Shown: positions 18,447 to 26,787, counted from the first letter of the stretch. The stretch: 64,000 nt of DNA from an uncultured Collinsella sp. (GCA_934654795.1 CAKUGT010000005.1:11098-75097); one strand, 5' to 3'. Numbers and translations are program-made. Notes: generated from the letters alone by a model not told the origin.

Positions 18447-18478
18447 TTGAAATCATAAGGTTATCGATATACGATAAC
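18447..18478 (+). promoter_or_regulatory. Promoter and overlapping dyad operator of the RiPP operon
   Basis: TTGAAA (18447-18452), a 17-base spacer and TACGAT (18470-18475) form a sigma-70-like promoter. A perfect inverted repeat GTTATCG-ATATA-CGATAAC (18460-18478) covers the spacer end and the -10 box, as expected for a repressor site. The precursor start codon is 40 bases downstream. Confidence 0.6.
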
Positions 18479-18517
18479 GGAGTATTAAAACAGACGATAA
18501 ATCGAAAGGGGGTAATT

Positions 18518-18628
18518 ATGAACTGGGTAATCGATCCGTGTAGCAACGTGCAGGGTGGCGGTAGTGGCTGCCGCAATTACCATCCATGTTCGCGCTGTAG
18601 CTGTTTTGGCGTATATGTCCATTTCTAG
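18518..18628 (+). CDS. Cysteine-rich RiPP precursor peptide (36 residues)
   Basis: Probable substrate of the radical SAM maturase encoded 2.4 kb downstream. The frame is 36 codons from ATG 18518 to TAG 18626-18628, with AAAGGGGG six bases before the start and no alternative start upstream in frame. It begins MNWVIDP; cysteines are at 8, 18, 24, 27 and 29, with a Gly-rich GGGSG (13-17) before the second and an aromatic tail ending YVHF. The close C-x2-C-x-C spacing near the C-terminus and small size fit sactipeptide/ranthipeptide precursors; the start resembles, from memory, the MKYIVKP start of Clo7bot-type Cys-rich peptides. Followed by an attenuator and transporter genes. The assignment rests on context, length and composition; no homology search was possible. 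Confidence 0.75.
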   Translation: MNWVIDPCSNVQGGGSGCRNYHPCSRCSCFGVYVHF

Positions 18629-18668
18629 CAAGACGAACGTTAATGCTGGCTAAGACAGCAGAGGGCAA

Positions 18669-18712
18669 GCAGCGTGGTCGATAACTGCCATCCATCGGCC
18701 GCGCTGCCTTTT
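18669..18712 (+). terminator. Attenuator between precursor and transporter genes
   Basis: GCAGCGTGGTCG (18669-18680) pairs along 12 positions with CGGCCGCGCTGC (18696-18707), two being G-U pairs, with a 15-base loop and then CTTTT. It ends 17 bases before the ATPase start, so it probably lowers expression of the downstream genes relative to the peptide. Confidence 0.65.
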
Positions 18713-18729
18713 AATGAGGTTCATGAAAC

Positions 18730-19458
18730 ATGGGTAATGTGATTTCAGTCAAGGATCTATCAAAACGCTACGGCAAAAGTTGGGCGTTGTCTGATGTTTC
18801 ATTTGATATAGATGAGGGCGAAGTTTGCGCTCTCGTTGGGGAGAACGGCGCGGGGAAGAGTACGTTGATTGATATTCTCCTCGGTTTGCTTAAGGCAACG
18901 AAAGGCTCAATCAGTATTTTCGGTGAGTCTGGGGGAACAAGTCTGACAAGAGCACGCAGAAATATCGGATTCGTCCCCGACGGCTGTGGGGCATTCTTGA
19001 ACTTAACCGGTCGAGAAAACTTGATCTCACGCTGTATCGAGTGGGGGCTGCCGAAAAGTGAAGTTAATCGAGTGCTCGCTGCTGTTGGCCTAGAAAATGC
19101 GGCGGATGCATCGGTAAAACAATACTCGCTCGGCATGAAGCGTCGTCTGGATATCGGAACGGCGCTTCTGGGCAACCCGCAACTACTCATCATGGATGAA
19201 CCCATAAACGGGCTCGATCCAGTGGGTGTGATTGAGGTGCGTGATCTCCTGCTGTCGTTGAAGGACAAACGGGATAAAACGGTGCTCATTTCAAGCCATA
19301 ACCTAGATGAATTGGAGAAAGTTGCGACATCTTTTGCTTTTCTCCATCAAGGCAGACTTCTCGTTAAGGAAGAAAACTCCTACAAAGACAGAAGTCTGGA
19401 AAAGCGGTTTTTGGATTTGATCGGGGAGGCAGATAATGCAACTTCTGCGACTGATTAG
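18730..19458 (+). CDS. ABC transporter ATP-binding protein (BcrA-like, RiPP operon)
   Basis: 242-residue ATPase energising the two permeases that follow. Walker A GENGAGKST, signature YSLGMKRRLDIG, Walker B LLIMDEPINGLDP and the H-loop ISSHNL are all intact. Its class (single ATPase with two ABC-2 permeases) is common for self-immunity in bacteriocin and lantibiotic operons (BcrA/LanF type), which I infer here; peptide export is the alternative. The start at 18730 follows the attenuator and has only a weak GAGG upstream. The 3' end overlaps the next gene by 23 bases. Confidence 0.85.
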   Translation: MGNVISVKDLSKRYGKSWALSDVSFDIDEGEVCALVGENGAGKSTLIDILLGLLKATKGSISIFGESGGTSLTRARRNIGFVPDGCGAFLNLTGRENLISRCIEWGLPKSEVNRVLAAVGLENAADASVKQYSLGMKRRLDIGTALLGNPQLLIMDEPINGLDPVGVIEVRDLLLSLKDKRDKTVLISSHNLDELEKVATSFAFLHQGRLLVKEENSYKDRSLEKRFLDLIGEADNATSATD

Positions 19459-20239
19459 ATGCGAAGCCCGTCGGTTGCTCAGAAATCCAGCCTTTTTCGT
19501 GTTGTTGATCTGGGGAGCTTGGATTGTTAAAGATGTCTGTAATCCAAATATGTATGGGACTTATGGAACATCTGATTTAGGGGGAGTCGGCAAACAGATT
19601 GGTTTCTTTGCAAACATCCTCGACAAGACTGACCCGGCTGGTTCGGCGGTTCGGACGGCACTATTCATGACCTACGAGTGGTTTTTCGTTCTAGTCGGAT
19701 GCGTTGTTCTTTCCTGCGCCATGGATTATCAAAGCAGGTCTTCTGAAGTGACGTATGCAAAAGGGACGGGTGTAGCAAAGGCCGTTGTCGCAAAGTGGCT
19801 TGTTCTGGCGATTGCAACTTCAACAGCGTTCAACCTGTTTTCGGGATTCGCTCTCTTCAAATCTCCGCTTGGCTGCTATGTGGATGGGCGGGTGTTTCTT
19901 GATAGATACCTACCCGTGTTGCTTTTGATTGATGCTATTTTGGCTGCATTAGTAGCTCAGTCGATGGCAGTTTTCTATTTACTTAGAAATGCACCGCTTA
20001 GCATTATGTTGGTGTTGGTCGGGACGCTGCTCGCCTCCGATGAATATACGCTGGTGGTCTTTTCCAATCACGCGTCGACGCAAATTCCCTGGTGGCTCTC
20101 AGTCGGACCATACTTACGCCATCTTGGAAATCTGTGCTTTCAAGGCCTAGCCATTAATCAGATCATTCTTTTCTCTGTTATTTGCACCGTTGTTTCGTTG
20201 CGGCTCGGGGTCATGGGAATCAAAGCGAGGAGGGGGTAG
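19436..20239 (+). CDS. ABC-2-type permease 1 (RiPP operon)
   Basis: 267-residue membrane protein with about six helices, starting inside the ATPase gene (GGGGAGG ten bases before the ATG). Between helices 1 and 2, on the predicted outer face, it carries NMYGTYGTSDLGGVGKQIGF; the second permease has a similar YGTSD-x-x-G motif in the same place, so the two are probably divergent paralogues forming a heterodimer. No close family is recognised beyond ABC-2 permeases. Role inferred as immunity or export of the RiPP product. Confidence 0.75.
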   Translation: MQLLRLIRCEARRLLRNPAFFVLLIWGAWIVKDVCNPNMYGTYGTSDLGGVGKQIGFFANILDKTDPAGSAVRTALFMTYEWFFVLVGCVVLSCAMDYQSRSSEVTYAKGTGVAKAVVAKWLVLAIATSTAFNLFSGFALFKSPLGCYVDGRVFLDRYLPVLLLIDAILAALVAQSMAVFYLLRNAPLSIMLVLVGTLLASDEYTLVVFSNHASTQIPWWLSVGPYLRHLGNLCFQGLAINQIILFSVICTVVSLRLGVMGIKARRG

Positions 20240-20241
20240 AA

Positions 20242-21051
20242 ATGCGCTACGAAGATATGATGAAGGCTGAAGCCTATCGAGTTATGAAGAGCAAAGCGCC
20301 TCTTCTGCTGATTGCGGCAGGTTTCGTGCTCGCATTGCTTTATTCTGTGTCTTATGAACCATGGAGAGCCTACGGAACGAGCGATTGGCTTGGCGACGGT
20401 GTTATGGGCTTCTTTCCAAACCCACAATATGGTTTCGGGGGAATTCCGGGAGACCTCGTTAAAGATGGAGCTCGCTACCTTTCCGCTGTGGCACCGCTTG
20501 CCCATTCTCTGTTCTTTCCTATTGTTGCTGTTCTCGTCATCGGCTATGCGTTTCGAGCTCCGATAACGGGATCTCAATGGCTTGTTTCCTATGCAAGGGG
20601 AATGAAAACAGTACAGTTGTTGGTTGCAAGGACTCTTGTCTCGATTGTCACGCTTGTCGGTGGTTTTGTTCTCTTTTCGATACTCGTTGGTGCGGTCCAA
20701 AGCGCGAGTGGCACAGGAATGACGATGGATATGATCGGAGAGTTTCTTCATCGGCTGTTTCTTGCTGCCTTGATTTGCGCAACGTTATGCCTGCTGCTCG
20801 TCCTGGCCATCTCGCTCTTTGGAAATGGCGCGTTTGTTCTATCGTTCATCATCCTGCTGCTTTATTTGGGGTACGGGAATGCAAATATGCCACTGCACTT
20901 GACATGGCTGGCGACCATTGCGTCCCCGCGGCCAATTCAATTCATCGTGCCGGGGACGTTGCTATTTGTAGCGCTGGCAACAGTCGTTCCCATTGTCATC
21001 CTCGGGCTTTGTTGGGCTATCAAGGGTGCTATCAGAAAACGGAGCATATAA
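20242..21051 (+). CDS. ABC-2-type permease 2 (RiPP operon)
   Basis: 269-residue membrane protein, about six helices, starting two bases after permease 1 with GAGGAGGGGG upstream; a longer in-frame start at 20182 overlaps permease 1 and lacks a site. It contains AYGTSDWLGDGVMGFF after the first helix, parallel to permease 1. The stop overlaps the ATG of the maturase gene (taaatg), so the operon is tightly coupled. Substrate unknown; see the ATPase entry for the two possible roles. Confidence 0.75.
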   Translation: MRYEDMMKAEAYRVMKSKAPLLLIAAGFVLALLYSVSYEPWRAYGTSDWLGDGVMGFFPNPQYGFGGIPGDLVKDGARYLSAVAPLAHSLFFPIVAVLVIGYAFRAPITGSQWLVSYARGMKTVQLLVARTLVSIVTLVGGFVLFSILVGAVQSASGTGMTMDMIGEFLHRLFLAALICATLCLLLVLAISLFGNGAFVLSFIILLLYLGYGNANMPLHLTWLATIASPRPIQFIVPGTLLFVALATVVPIVILGLCWAIKGAIRKRSI

Positions 21052-22338
21052 ATGAAAGAGTCTGAATTTAACGTTATTGAAGAGAATGATGTGAACGGTA
21101 TCACTATCTACAATACCCAGTCTGGTGGCGTTCTCGACCTTGACGCTGCGCACACGAATGAGCTGAATTTATATCGCAAGGGTGCCGCCGCCTTGGATGG
21201 TGATTTCGAAGAGGCCCTTAAGATAGGCGGCATGTTGGTAGATGACGATGTTGACGAGCGGCGACTGTTGATGCTCGAGAGCCTGTCAGCAAGGTTTGCA
21301 AATGACTATTTAGGACTGACGATTGCTCCAACGCTGGCGTGCAACTTTAGGTGCCCCTACTGCTATGAAAAGGGCTGCTCGCACCCCACTATGTCAGAGG
21401 AAACAATGACGGATGTCGCAACGTTTGTGCGTTCCGGCTATTCCGGGATCAACGATCTTCACGTTGACTGGTATGGAGGCGAGCCCTTACTTTGCGTGGA
21501 TATGATTGAGCGGCTGACAAAAGAACTGAGAGGAGCGATTAGGCCAGGCGCCACTTATTCTGCCGGAATGGTAACGAACGGATATCTCTTGACGCGAGAA
21601 ATTGCTCAAAAGCTTGCTGATTGTCAGGTCGGTTCGGTTCAAATCACTATCGATGGCTCAAAGAGGGATCATGATTCGCGGAGGGTCCCAGCTGACGGTC
21701 GCCCGACATATGACGCCATTATCGACAATATCATCTCATGTGCCGACGTTCTTCAGATTACCATTCGCGTGAATGTTGATGAATCCAATAGCAAAGAGGT
21801 TGATGCGTTGATCGATGAGCTTGAAGCTAGGGGGCTTCGCGGTAAAGTCGCGATTTATCTTGCGGCGGTCGACAATGTTAACGATACCTGCTCAAATGAC
21901 ATTCATTGTTTCTCGCAGCGTGGGTTCTCTCAAGTTGAAACATTCTTTATGGATAAAGCTAGCGAGCGCGGATTCAACGTTATTCCGTTTACGCCGTATG
22001 AACCAGGTGTCTGCTGTGCGGTTTCCCTTAATTCGTTTGTCATCGATCCGCTTGGTAGACTTTTTAAATGTTGGGATGAGGTTGGCAAGGGCGAGTGCGC
22101 CGTTGGAAATGTTCGAGAAGGTGTGAAAGCTAATTCGAACTATTTGAAATGGATGGAGTATTTACCAAACGACCCAGTATGTGGCGAGTGTGTAATGTTT
22201 CCGGCTTGTATGGGCGGATGTCCCCACGCCGCGATGGAGGGTCAGAGAAAATGCGCGAGCGTTAAATTCAATGCCAGGCAGAGAATGCGATTGGCTTGTA
22301 ATTATCAGTATTCGCATGAGGCAAATCACGATGTTTAG
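21052..22338 (+). CDS. Radical SAM/SPASM peptide maturase
   Basis: 428-residue radical SAM enzyme predicted to modify the Cys-rich precursor, for example by thioether formation. The radical SAM cluster is CNFRCPYC (C97, C101, C104), followed by the SAM-binding YGGEPLL motif. The C-terminal SPASM region shows C-x2-C-x5-C-x3-C (CGECVMFPACMGGC) plus flanking cysteines for auxiliary Fe-S clusters. The N-terminal ~85 residues (ITIYNTQSGGVLDLD...) could be the peptide-recognition part; no canonical RRE is evident by eye. Starts right at the stop of permease 2 and overlaps the exporter gene by eight bases. Clo7bot/CcpM-type maturases are the likely relatives. Confidence 0.88.
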   Translation: MKESEFNVIEENDVNGITIYNTQSGGVLDLDAAHTNELNLYRKGAAALDGDFEEALKIGGMLVDDDVDERRLLMLESLSARFANDYLGLTIAPTLACNFRCPYCYEKGCSHPTMSEETMTDVATFVRSGYSGINDLHVDWYGGEPLLCVDMIERLTKELRGAIRPGATYSAGMVTNGYLLTREIAQKLADCQVGSVQITIDGSKRDHDSRRVPADGRPTYDAIIDNIISCADVLQITIRVNVDESNSKEVDALIDELEARGLRGKVAIYLAAVDNVNDTCSNDIHCFSQRGFSQVETFFMDKASERGFNVIPFTPYEPGVCCAVSLNSFVIDPLGRLFKCWDEVGKGECAVGNVREGVKANSNYLKWMEYLPNDPVCGECVMFPACMGGCPHAAMEGQRKCASVKFNARQRMRLACNYQYSHEANHDV

Positions 22339-23962
22339 ATTTTGGAAGATATATCTCCTCCATAAGCCAAGGCTTTATGTCTATCTGCTTCTCGATGTTT
22401 TGTCTCAGCTGTGCAGCCTTGCTGAACCATATCTGTTGGGACTGACTGTAAATATGCTGGCGGCAAAAAATGTCCTCGGTATTAGTTCGCGGACACTAGT
22501 CTTATGTATTATGGCGATTGGCGTGGTCGCCATTGTGAGGTCGGTGTTGACCTATTGGACTTCCCTAATCTATGTCGACCTTCAAGCGCATGCAGGATAT
22601 CAACTTAACGCTGACACACTTGAACATGTCAAGCGCTTGCCCCGGAAGTTTTTCATCGGATTTGATGCTGGCTATTATAATCAACAAATCAATCACGATT
22701 CAAACGATCTCATAGTATTCGGAATAACATCGGCGTCAAATATTATTGGCGGTGTTGCAACGATAATATGTTCCTTGATTATGTTGATGAATATAAACAC
22801 TGCGATGGCGATTGCCTGTTTAGCCTGCATCGTTGCGGGGGCAGTAGTTTATCGATTGTTTAGCGGGCTGCTGTTCAATCGAGGCTTTGAGTTTCAAGAA
22901 AAGACCGCTACTTTCTTTGGGACTCTTCAGAGTCAACTGGAGAGCGTCTCCTTTCTACGTCGCCATTCGTTATTTGATTTCTATTCTTTGAGGCTGCAGA
23001 AGGCTTTCGATGGTCTTTATCCAGCTATATTGGCTAACCAAAAAGCCGGATCAAGGTTCGAACTTGCGAATCAGTTGATTTTTTCCTTTGCGCAGTTCTG
23101 TTTGCTCGCGATTGGAGGCTGTGAGATTGTCGCAGGCAAAATGCCGGTTGGTTTTCTGCTGACGGCATTGAGCTATTATTCGAGCGCCAATTCTGCTCTG
23201 GTGAACTTGCTTTCTTGGGGCAAAAGCTACCAGGCGAGCAAGGTGAGCGCCCAACGCCTTAAGCGCCTTTGGGCAATGGATGAAGAGGCGAACGGCTCTG
23301 TCCGCATTGGTTCTCCTGTTTCACTTGTGTGCAAGGGCCTGTCGATTTGTCGTCCTGATACCGATCGAATCATAGATTATCCAGAGCTCATCTCGCTTAA
23401 TCGAGGAGTCTTATACGGCGTGTCGGGCGCAAACGGAAGCGGGAAAAGCACGCTTCTCGATGGCATAGCTGGTCTATATCCCGATGATTGCGTTGGGACT
23501 ATTGCTTATGACGAGGTTGATTTGAGCCAGATTGATTCTATAAATCTACGCTCGCATGTCGTTGGTATTGCCGAGCAAGAACCCGATGTCGTTAACGGAA
23601 CACTCAGAGAGAATCTGACGCTACTCGCGGGCGATAATTGTCCAATTCTTGAAGTCGGGCGACTTGTAGACCAGTTTGGTCTGACCAAACTGGTCTCAAC
23701 ACTTCCCAATGGTCTTGATGGGGTGCTGGACGAGCAAAACCATAATATATCGGGTGGTGAGAAGCAGAAGATTGCGATTATTCGTGTATTGCTCAAGGAC
23801 TCGCCCGTCATGTTATTCGATGAACCGACGTCGGCTCTTGACGGAGCGAGTAGGTCAGCGTTCATTGATATTCTGCAACAGAAGAAAGAAGATCATATAG
23901 TGGTTGTTGTCTCGCATGATCCCGAGTTGCTTGAGGCTTGCGACGAAGTGATTGAACTGTAA
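22331..23962 (+). CDS. Type-1 ABC exporter, fused membrane and ATPase domains (RiPP operon)
   Basis: 543-residue half-transporter predicted to export the modified peptide as a dimer. An N-terminal six-helix domain (about residues 15-310) is followed by an ATPase with GVSGANGSGKST, signature ISGGEKQKI and Walker B VMLFDEPTSALDG. No N-terminal C39 peptidase is present, so it cannot cleave a leader itself. Start at 22331 chosen from GAGG about ten bases upstream; it overlaps the maturase gene by eight bases. Last gene of the operon; an unremarkable 215-base spacer follows. Confidence 0.85.
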   Translation: MFRFWKIYLLHKPRLYVYLLLDVLSQLCSLAEPYLLGLTVNMLAAKNVLGISSRTLVLCIMAIGVVAIVRSVLTYWTSLIYVDLQAHAGYQLNADTLEHVKRLPRKFFIGFDAGYYNQQINHDSNDLIVFGITSASNIIGGVATIICSLIMLMNINTAMAIACLACIVAGAVVYRLFSGLLFNRGFEFQEKTATFFGTLQSQLESVSFLRRHSLFDFYSLRLQKAFDGLYPAILANQKAGSRFELANQLIFSFAQFCLLAIGGCEIVAGKMPVGFLLTALSYYSSANSALVNLLSWGKSYQASKVSAQRLKRLWAMDEEANGSVRIGSPVSLVCKGLSICRPDTDRIIDYPELISLNRGVLYGVSGANGSGKSTLLDGIAGLYPDDCVGTIAYDEVDLSQIDSINLRSHVVGIAEQEPDVVNGTLRENLTLLAGDNCPILEVGRLVDQFGLTKLVSTLPNGLDGVLDEQNHNISGGEKQKIAIIRVLLKDSPVMLFDEPTSALDGASRSAFIDILQQKKEDHIVVVVSHDPELLEACDEVIEL

Positions 23963-24177
23963 AAGCTTGTGCATGGCGCTTCGTTGCGGGACTCATTGCC
24001 TGTGGATAGCGAATTGCAGCTGATGTGGGCATTTATCTCAAACATGTATCAGCTTCTTTTATTGACTAATCCCACAACGGCAAACCCGGTCAAACGAACG
24101 CTTCAGTACTGAGGCGTCTGTCTGTCTGACAAATTGCTATACTTAATAAAGGAAAGCGTGTAGCAAAAGGAGCCAAC

Positions 24178-24537
24178 ATGTCTATGTCGATACTAGACTC
24201 ACGGCCGGTTCAGATGAACGTGCGTATAGATCGTCAGCTCAAAGAGGCGGGAGACGCCGTCCTGACTCATATTGGCATGACGCCGTCGCAAGCCGTTCGG
24301 GCGCTTTGGGAGTATCTGGTCGTTAACGGACGAATGCCCTCGAAGGGGGACACAGCGGCTCCGGTTTCTGACGGAGTGGAGCCCCGGCGCATGGAGTCAA
24401 GGGCCGCGCAAGGCAGTCATATCGTTCGCGATTCGTGCCTCAAATACGGCATCCCCATCCCTGACTTCTCGGGAGACTATGACGACCTCTATGCGGAGGC
24501 CATGGCGGAGCGCTATCCCGAGTGGGTGGAACTATGA
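24178..24537 (+). CDS. RelB/DinJ-family antitoxin
   Basis: 119-residue protein whose N-terminus, MNVRIDRQLKEAGDAVLTHIGMTPSQAVRALWEYLV, is a ribbon-helix-helix domain of RelB/DinJ type, with a longer, probably disordered, toxin-binding tail. AAGGAG lies six bases before the ATG. Its stop overlaps the toxin start (ATGA). It probably neutralises the PIN protein and represses its own promoter; a TATACT -10 (24140-24145) and a palindrome (ACGCTTCAGT/ACTGAGGCGT, about 24100-24119) lie upstream. The usual partner of this family is RelE/YafQ, not PIN. Confidence 0.8.
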   Translation: MSMSILDSRPVQMNVRIDRQLKEAGDAVLTHIGMTPSQAVRALWEYLVVNGRMPSKGDTAAPVSDGVEPRRMESRAAQGSHIVRDSCLKYGIPIPDFSGDYDDLYAEAMAERYPEWVEL

Positions 24538-25055
24538 GTGCGGGCGGAATCCTCAAGTTGCTCATCGATACCAATGTATGGATGGATTATTTTTCTGGCA
24601 GGTCTGACCGTACGGCAAACGTCGTCCATCTGATCGAGATTGCCGACGCCTCGGAGCGGATTGCCCTGTTTGCCTCGTCGCTTTCGGTCAAAGACGTTTC
24701 ATATCTTGTCTCGGCGGCAATCAAGCAGGAGTGTCGAAGAAAGACTGGCTCACTGAGCGATAACGCCATTGCGGCGGCAGACGAAACGGCCTGGGCATGC
24801 GTTCGACAGATGCGCGAGCTGGCCCTCATTGCCCCGGTCGGTGCAGACGAGGTCTTCGACTCCTTTGTGTTCAAGTATCATCACAACGACTTTGAGGACG
24901 ACCTGATGCTGGGCGTCGCCAATCGCATTGATGCCGATTACGTCGTGACGGAGGACAAGAACCTCATTAAACATACCAATGGCGTATGCATAGACGTTGA
25001 TCAAGCGTTGAGGTTGGTTGGAGAGGTCAACAGCTCATCCGCCCTGCCCATCTAG
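24534..25055 (+). CDS. PIN-domain toxin (VapC-like ribonuclease)
   Basis: 173-residue PIN protein: acidic catalytic residues in LLIDTNVWMDYFSG at the start and DDLMLGVANRIDADYVVTEDKNL near the C-terminus, the usual PIN metal site. Predicted Mg-dependent RNase acting as the toxin of this pair. The ATG at 24534 gives the four-base ATGA overlap with the antitoxin; a GTG twelve bases upstream is possible. The target RNA cannot be read from sequence. Confidence 0.8.
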   Translation: MSAGGILKLLIDTNVWMDYFSGRSDRTANVVHLIEIADASERIALFASSLSVKDVSYLVSAAIKQECRRKTGSLSDNAIAAADETAWACVRQMRELALIAPVGADEVFDSFVFKYHHNDFEDDLMLGVANRIDADYVVTEDKNLIKHTNGVCIDVDQALRLVGEVNSSSALPI

Positions 25056-25202
25056 CCTGCTCCATCTTGATAAAGTGACGTTTCCTCGCCGTTAGCCGAT
25101 GATGCGAGGGCGCTCGGCGTTTTCGACTGGTTTATGCACGCAAAGTCTGGGAATATACAAGTCGCATGTCTTACTGTCTAACCGTTGCGCCAAGGAGGCA
25201 CC

Positions 25203-26660
25203 ATGGACTACAAGATTACCGGCTACGAGCCCGCCCAGCTGTTCCATTTCTTTGAGGATATCAGCGCGATTCCCCGCGAGTCCGGCAACGAGAAGGGCAT
25301 CAGCGATTTCCTGGTCGCGTTTGCCAAGGAGCGCGGCCTCGACGTGTATCAGGACGAGGTCTACAACGTCATCATTCGCAAGCCCGCTTCTGCCGGCGCC
25401 GAGAATGCCCCGGCCGTCATGCTACAGGGCCACATCGACATGGTGTGCGACAAGCTGGGCTCCGTTGAGCACGACTTTACGACCGACGGTATCGACCTGG
25501 TCGTAAAGGACGGCGTCCTCACCGCTAACGGCACTACCCTGGGTGCCGACAACGGTATCGCCGTCGCTCTGATGCTCACTGTTCTCGATGACGATTCGAT
25601 CGTTCACCCCGCCCTCGAGTGCGTATTCACCACCGACGAGGAGACTGGCCTGGTCGGCGCCGAGACGCTCGACAAGTCCCAGATTAGCGCCCGCACCATG
25701 ATCAACCTCGATTCCGAGGAGGAGGGCGTGGCCACCGTCAGCTGCGCCGGCGGCGTCGTCGTTACCTACACCTGCCCCATCGTGCGCGAGCACAAGACCG
25801 GTAGCACCCTCACGCTCGACATCTCCGGCCTGCTGGGCGGTCACTCCGGCAGCGATATCCATCTGGAGCGCGGCAACGGCAACCTCATCATGGCTCGCAT
25901 CATCGACCGTCTGATGGTCGCCGGCGAGCCTGCCATCGTCAGCTTTAACGGTGGCACCAAGGACAACGCCATCAACCGCGAGTGCAAAGCCGAGCTGATT
26001 TACGCCGACCATGCTGCCGCCGAGGCGGCGGCCGAGATCGCCCGTGGCATCATCGCCGACGTCGCCGCCGAGCTCGAGGTCTTCGACCCCGGCTTTACCT
26101 GCACCGTCGAGATTGCCGACAATGCAGAGGTCGAGGCCATGGACGAGAAGTCCGCGCTCGCCCTCATCCGCGCCCTGCGCCTTGCCCCCAACGGCGTGAT
26201 TCGCCGCAACGTCGCCATCGACGGCTCCGTCGAGGTTTCCTCCAACATCGGTGTGGTTGCCACCTCTGACGATGAGGTCAAGATCATGCTGTCCCCGCGC
26301 TCCTCGATCACCTCGCTGCAGAACGAGTTCAAGGATCGCCTCCAGACGCTGGCCGATGTCTTGGGCTTCGACGCCAAGTTCGAGTTCGAGTATCCCGGCT
26401 GGAGCTATGCCGAGCATTCGCCGGTCCGCGACGTCTTTGTCGAGAGCTATCGCGAGCTCTTTGGCTCCGAGCTGCGCATCGAGTCCATTCACGCCGGCCT
26501 TGAGTGCGGCCTGTTTGCCGAGGCCCTGCACGGCCTGGACGCCATCGCCGTGGGCCCGACGCTCTCCGATGTCCACACCCCGGACGAGAGCATGGAGCTC
26601 GCTTCTGCTGAGCGCTTCTACGAGCTGCTCATCGACGTGCTCAAGCGCCTCGCTGCGTAA
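25203..26660 (+). CDS. pepD: Aminoacyl-histidine dipeptidase (PepD, M20 family)
   Basis: Cytosolic zinc dipeptidase. 485 residues with the M20 metal-site motifs LQGHIDMVCDK, LGADNGIAVALML and TTDEETGLVGAE, and the C-terminal HAGLECGLFAE. AAGGAGG lies before the ATG at 25203. Codon use is again high-GC and housekeeping-like, so the transferred segment has ended by here. A strong terminator shared with the convergent hipA gene follows. Confidence 0.93.
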   Translation: MDYKITGYEPAQLFHFFEDISAIPRESGNEKGISDFLVAFAKERGLDVYQDEVYNVIIRKPASAGAENAPAVMLQGHIDMVCDKLGSVEHDFTTDGIDLVVKDGVLTANGTTLGADNGIAVALMLTVLDDDSIVHPALECVFTTDEETGLVGAETLDKSQISARTMINLDSEEEGVATVSCAGGVVVTYTCPIVREHKTGSTLTLDISGLLGGHSGSDIHLERGNGNLIMARIIDRLMVAGEPAIVSFNGGTKDNAINRECKAELIYADHAAAEAAAEIARGIIADVAAELEVFDPGFTCTVEIADNAEVEAMDEKSALALIRALRLAPNGVIRRNVAIDGSVEVSSNIGVVATSDDEVKIMLSPRSSITSLQNEFKDRLQTLADVLGFDAKFEFEYPGWSYAEHSPVRDVFVESYRELFGSELRIESIHAGLECGLFAEALHGLDAIAVGPTLSDVHTPDESMELASAERFYELLIDVLKRLAA

Positions 26661-26715
26661 AGGTTGCGCTGACGGCAGTCCGAGCAACGTGCTAGCGGAT
26701 TGCAAATGACATTAC

Positions 26716-26760
26716 GAGAGGGGGCACCCAGTCTTTTGCGACGGGTGCCCCCTCTCTTTT
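26716..26760. terminator. Bidirectional terminator between pepD and hipA
   Basis: GAGAGGGGGCACCC and GGGTGCCCCCTCTC form a 14-bp perfect stem, followed by TTTT; the two flanking genes converge on it. Confidence 0.9.
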
Positions 26761-26787
26761 GTTTGTTAATTGCGAAATTGCGGGCGT

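Noticed and set aside
18640-18729. Second RiPP precursor copy
   Set aside because: A stretch similar to CATCCATxxxCGCGCT recurs, but no frame with start, Cys pattern and ribosome-binding site exists; it is the attenuator.
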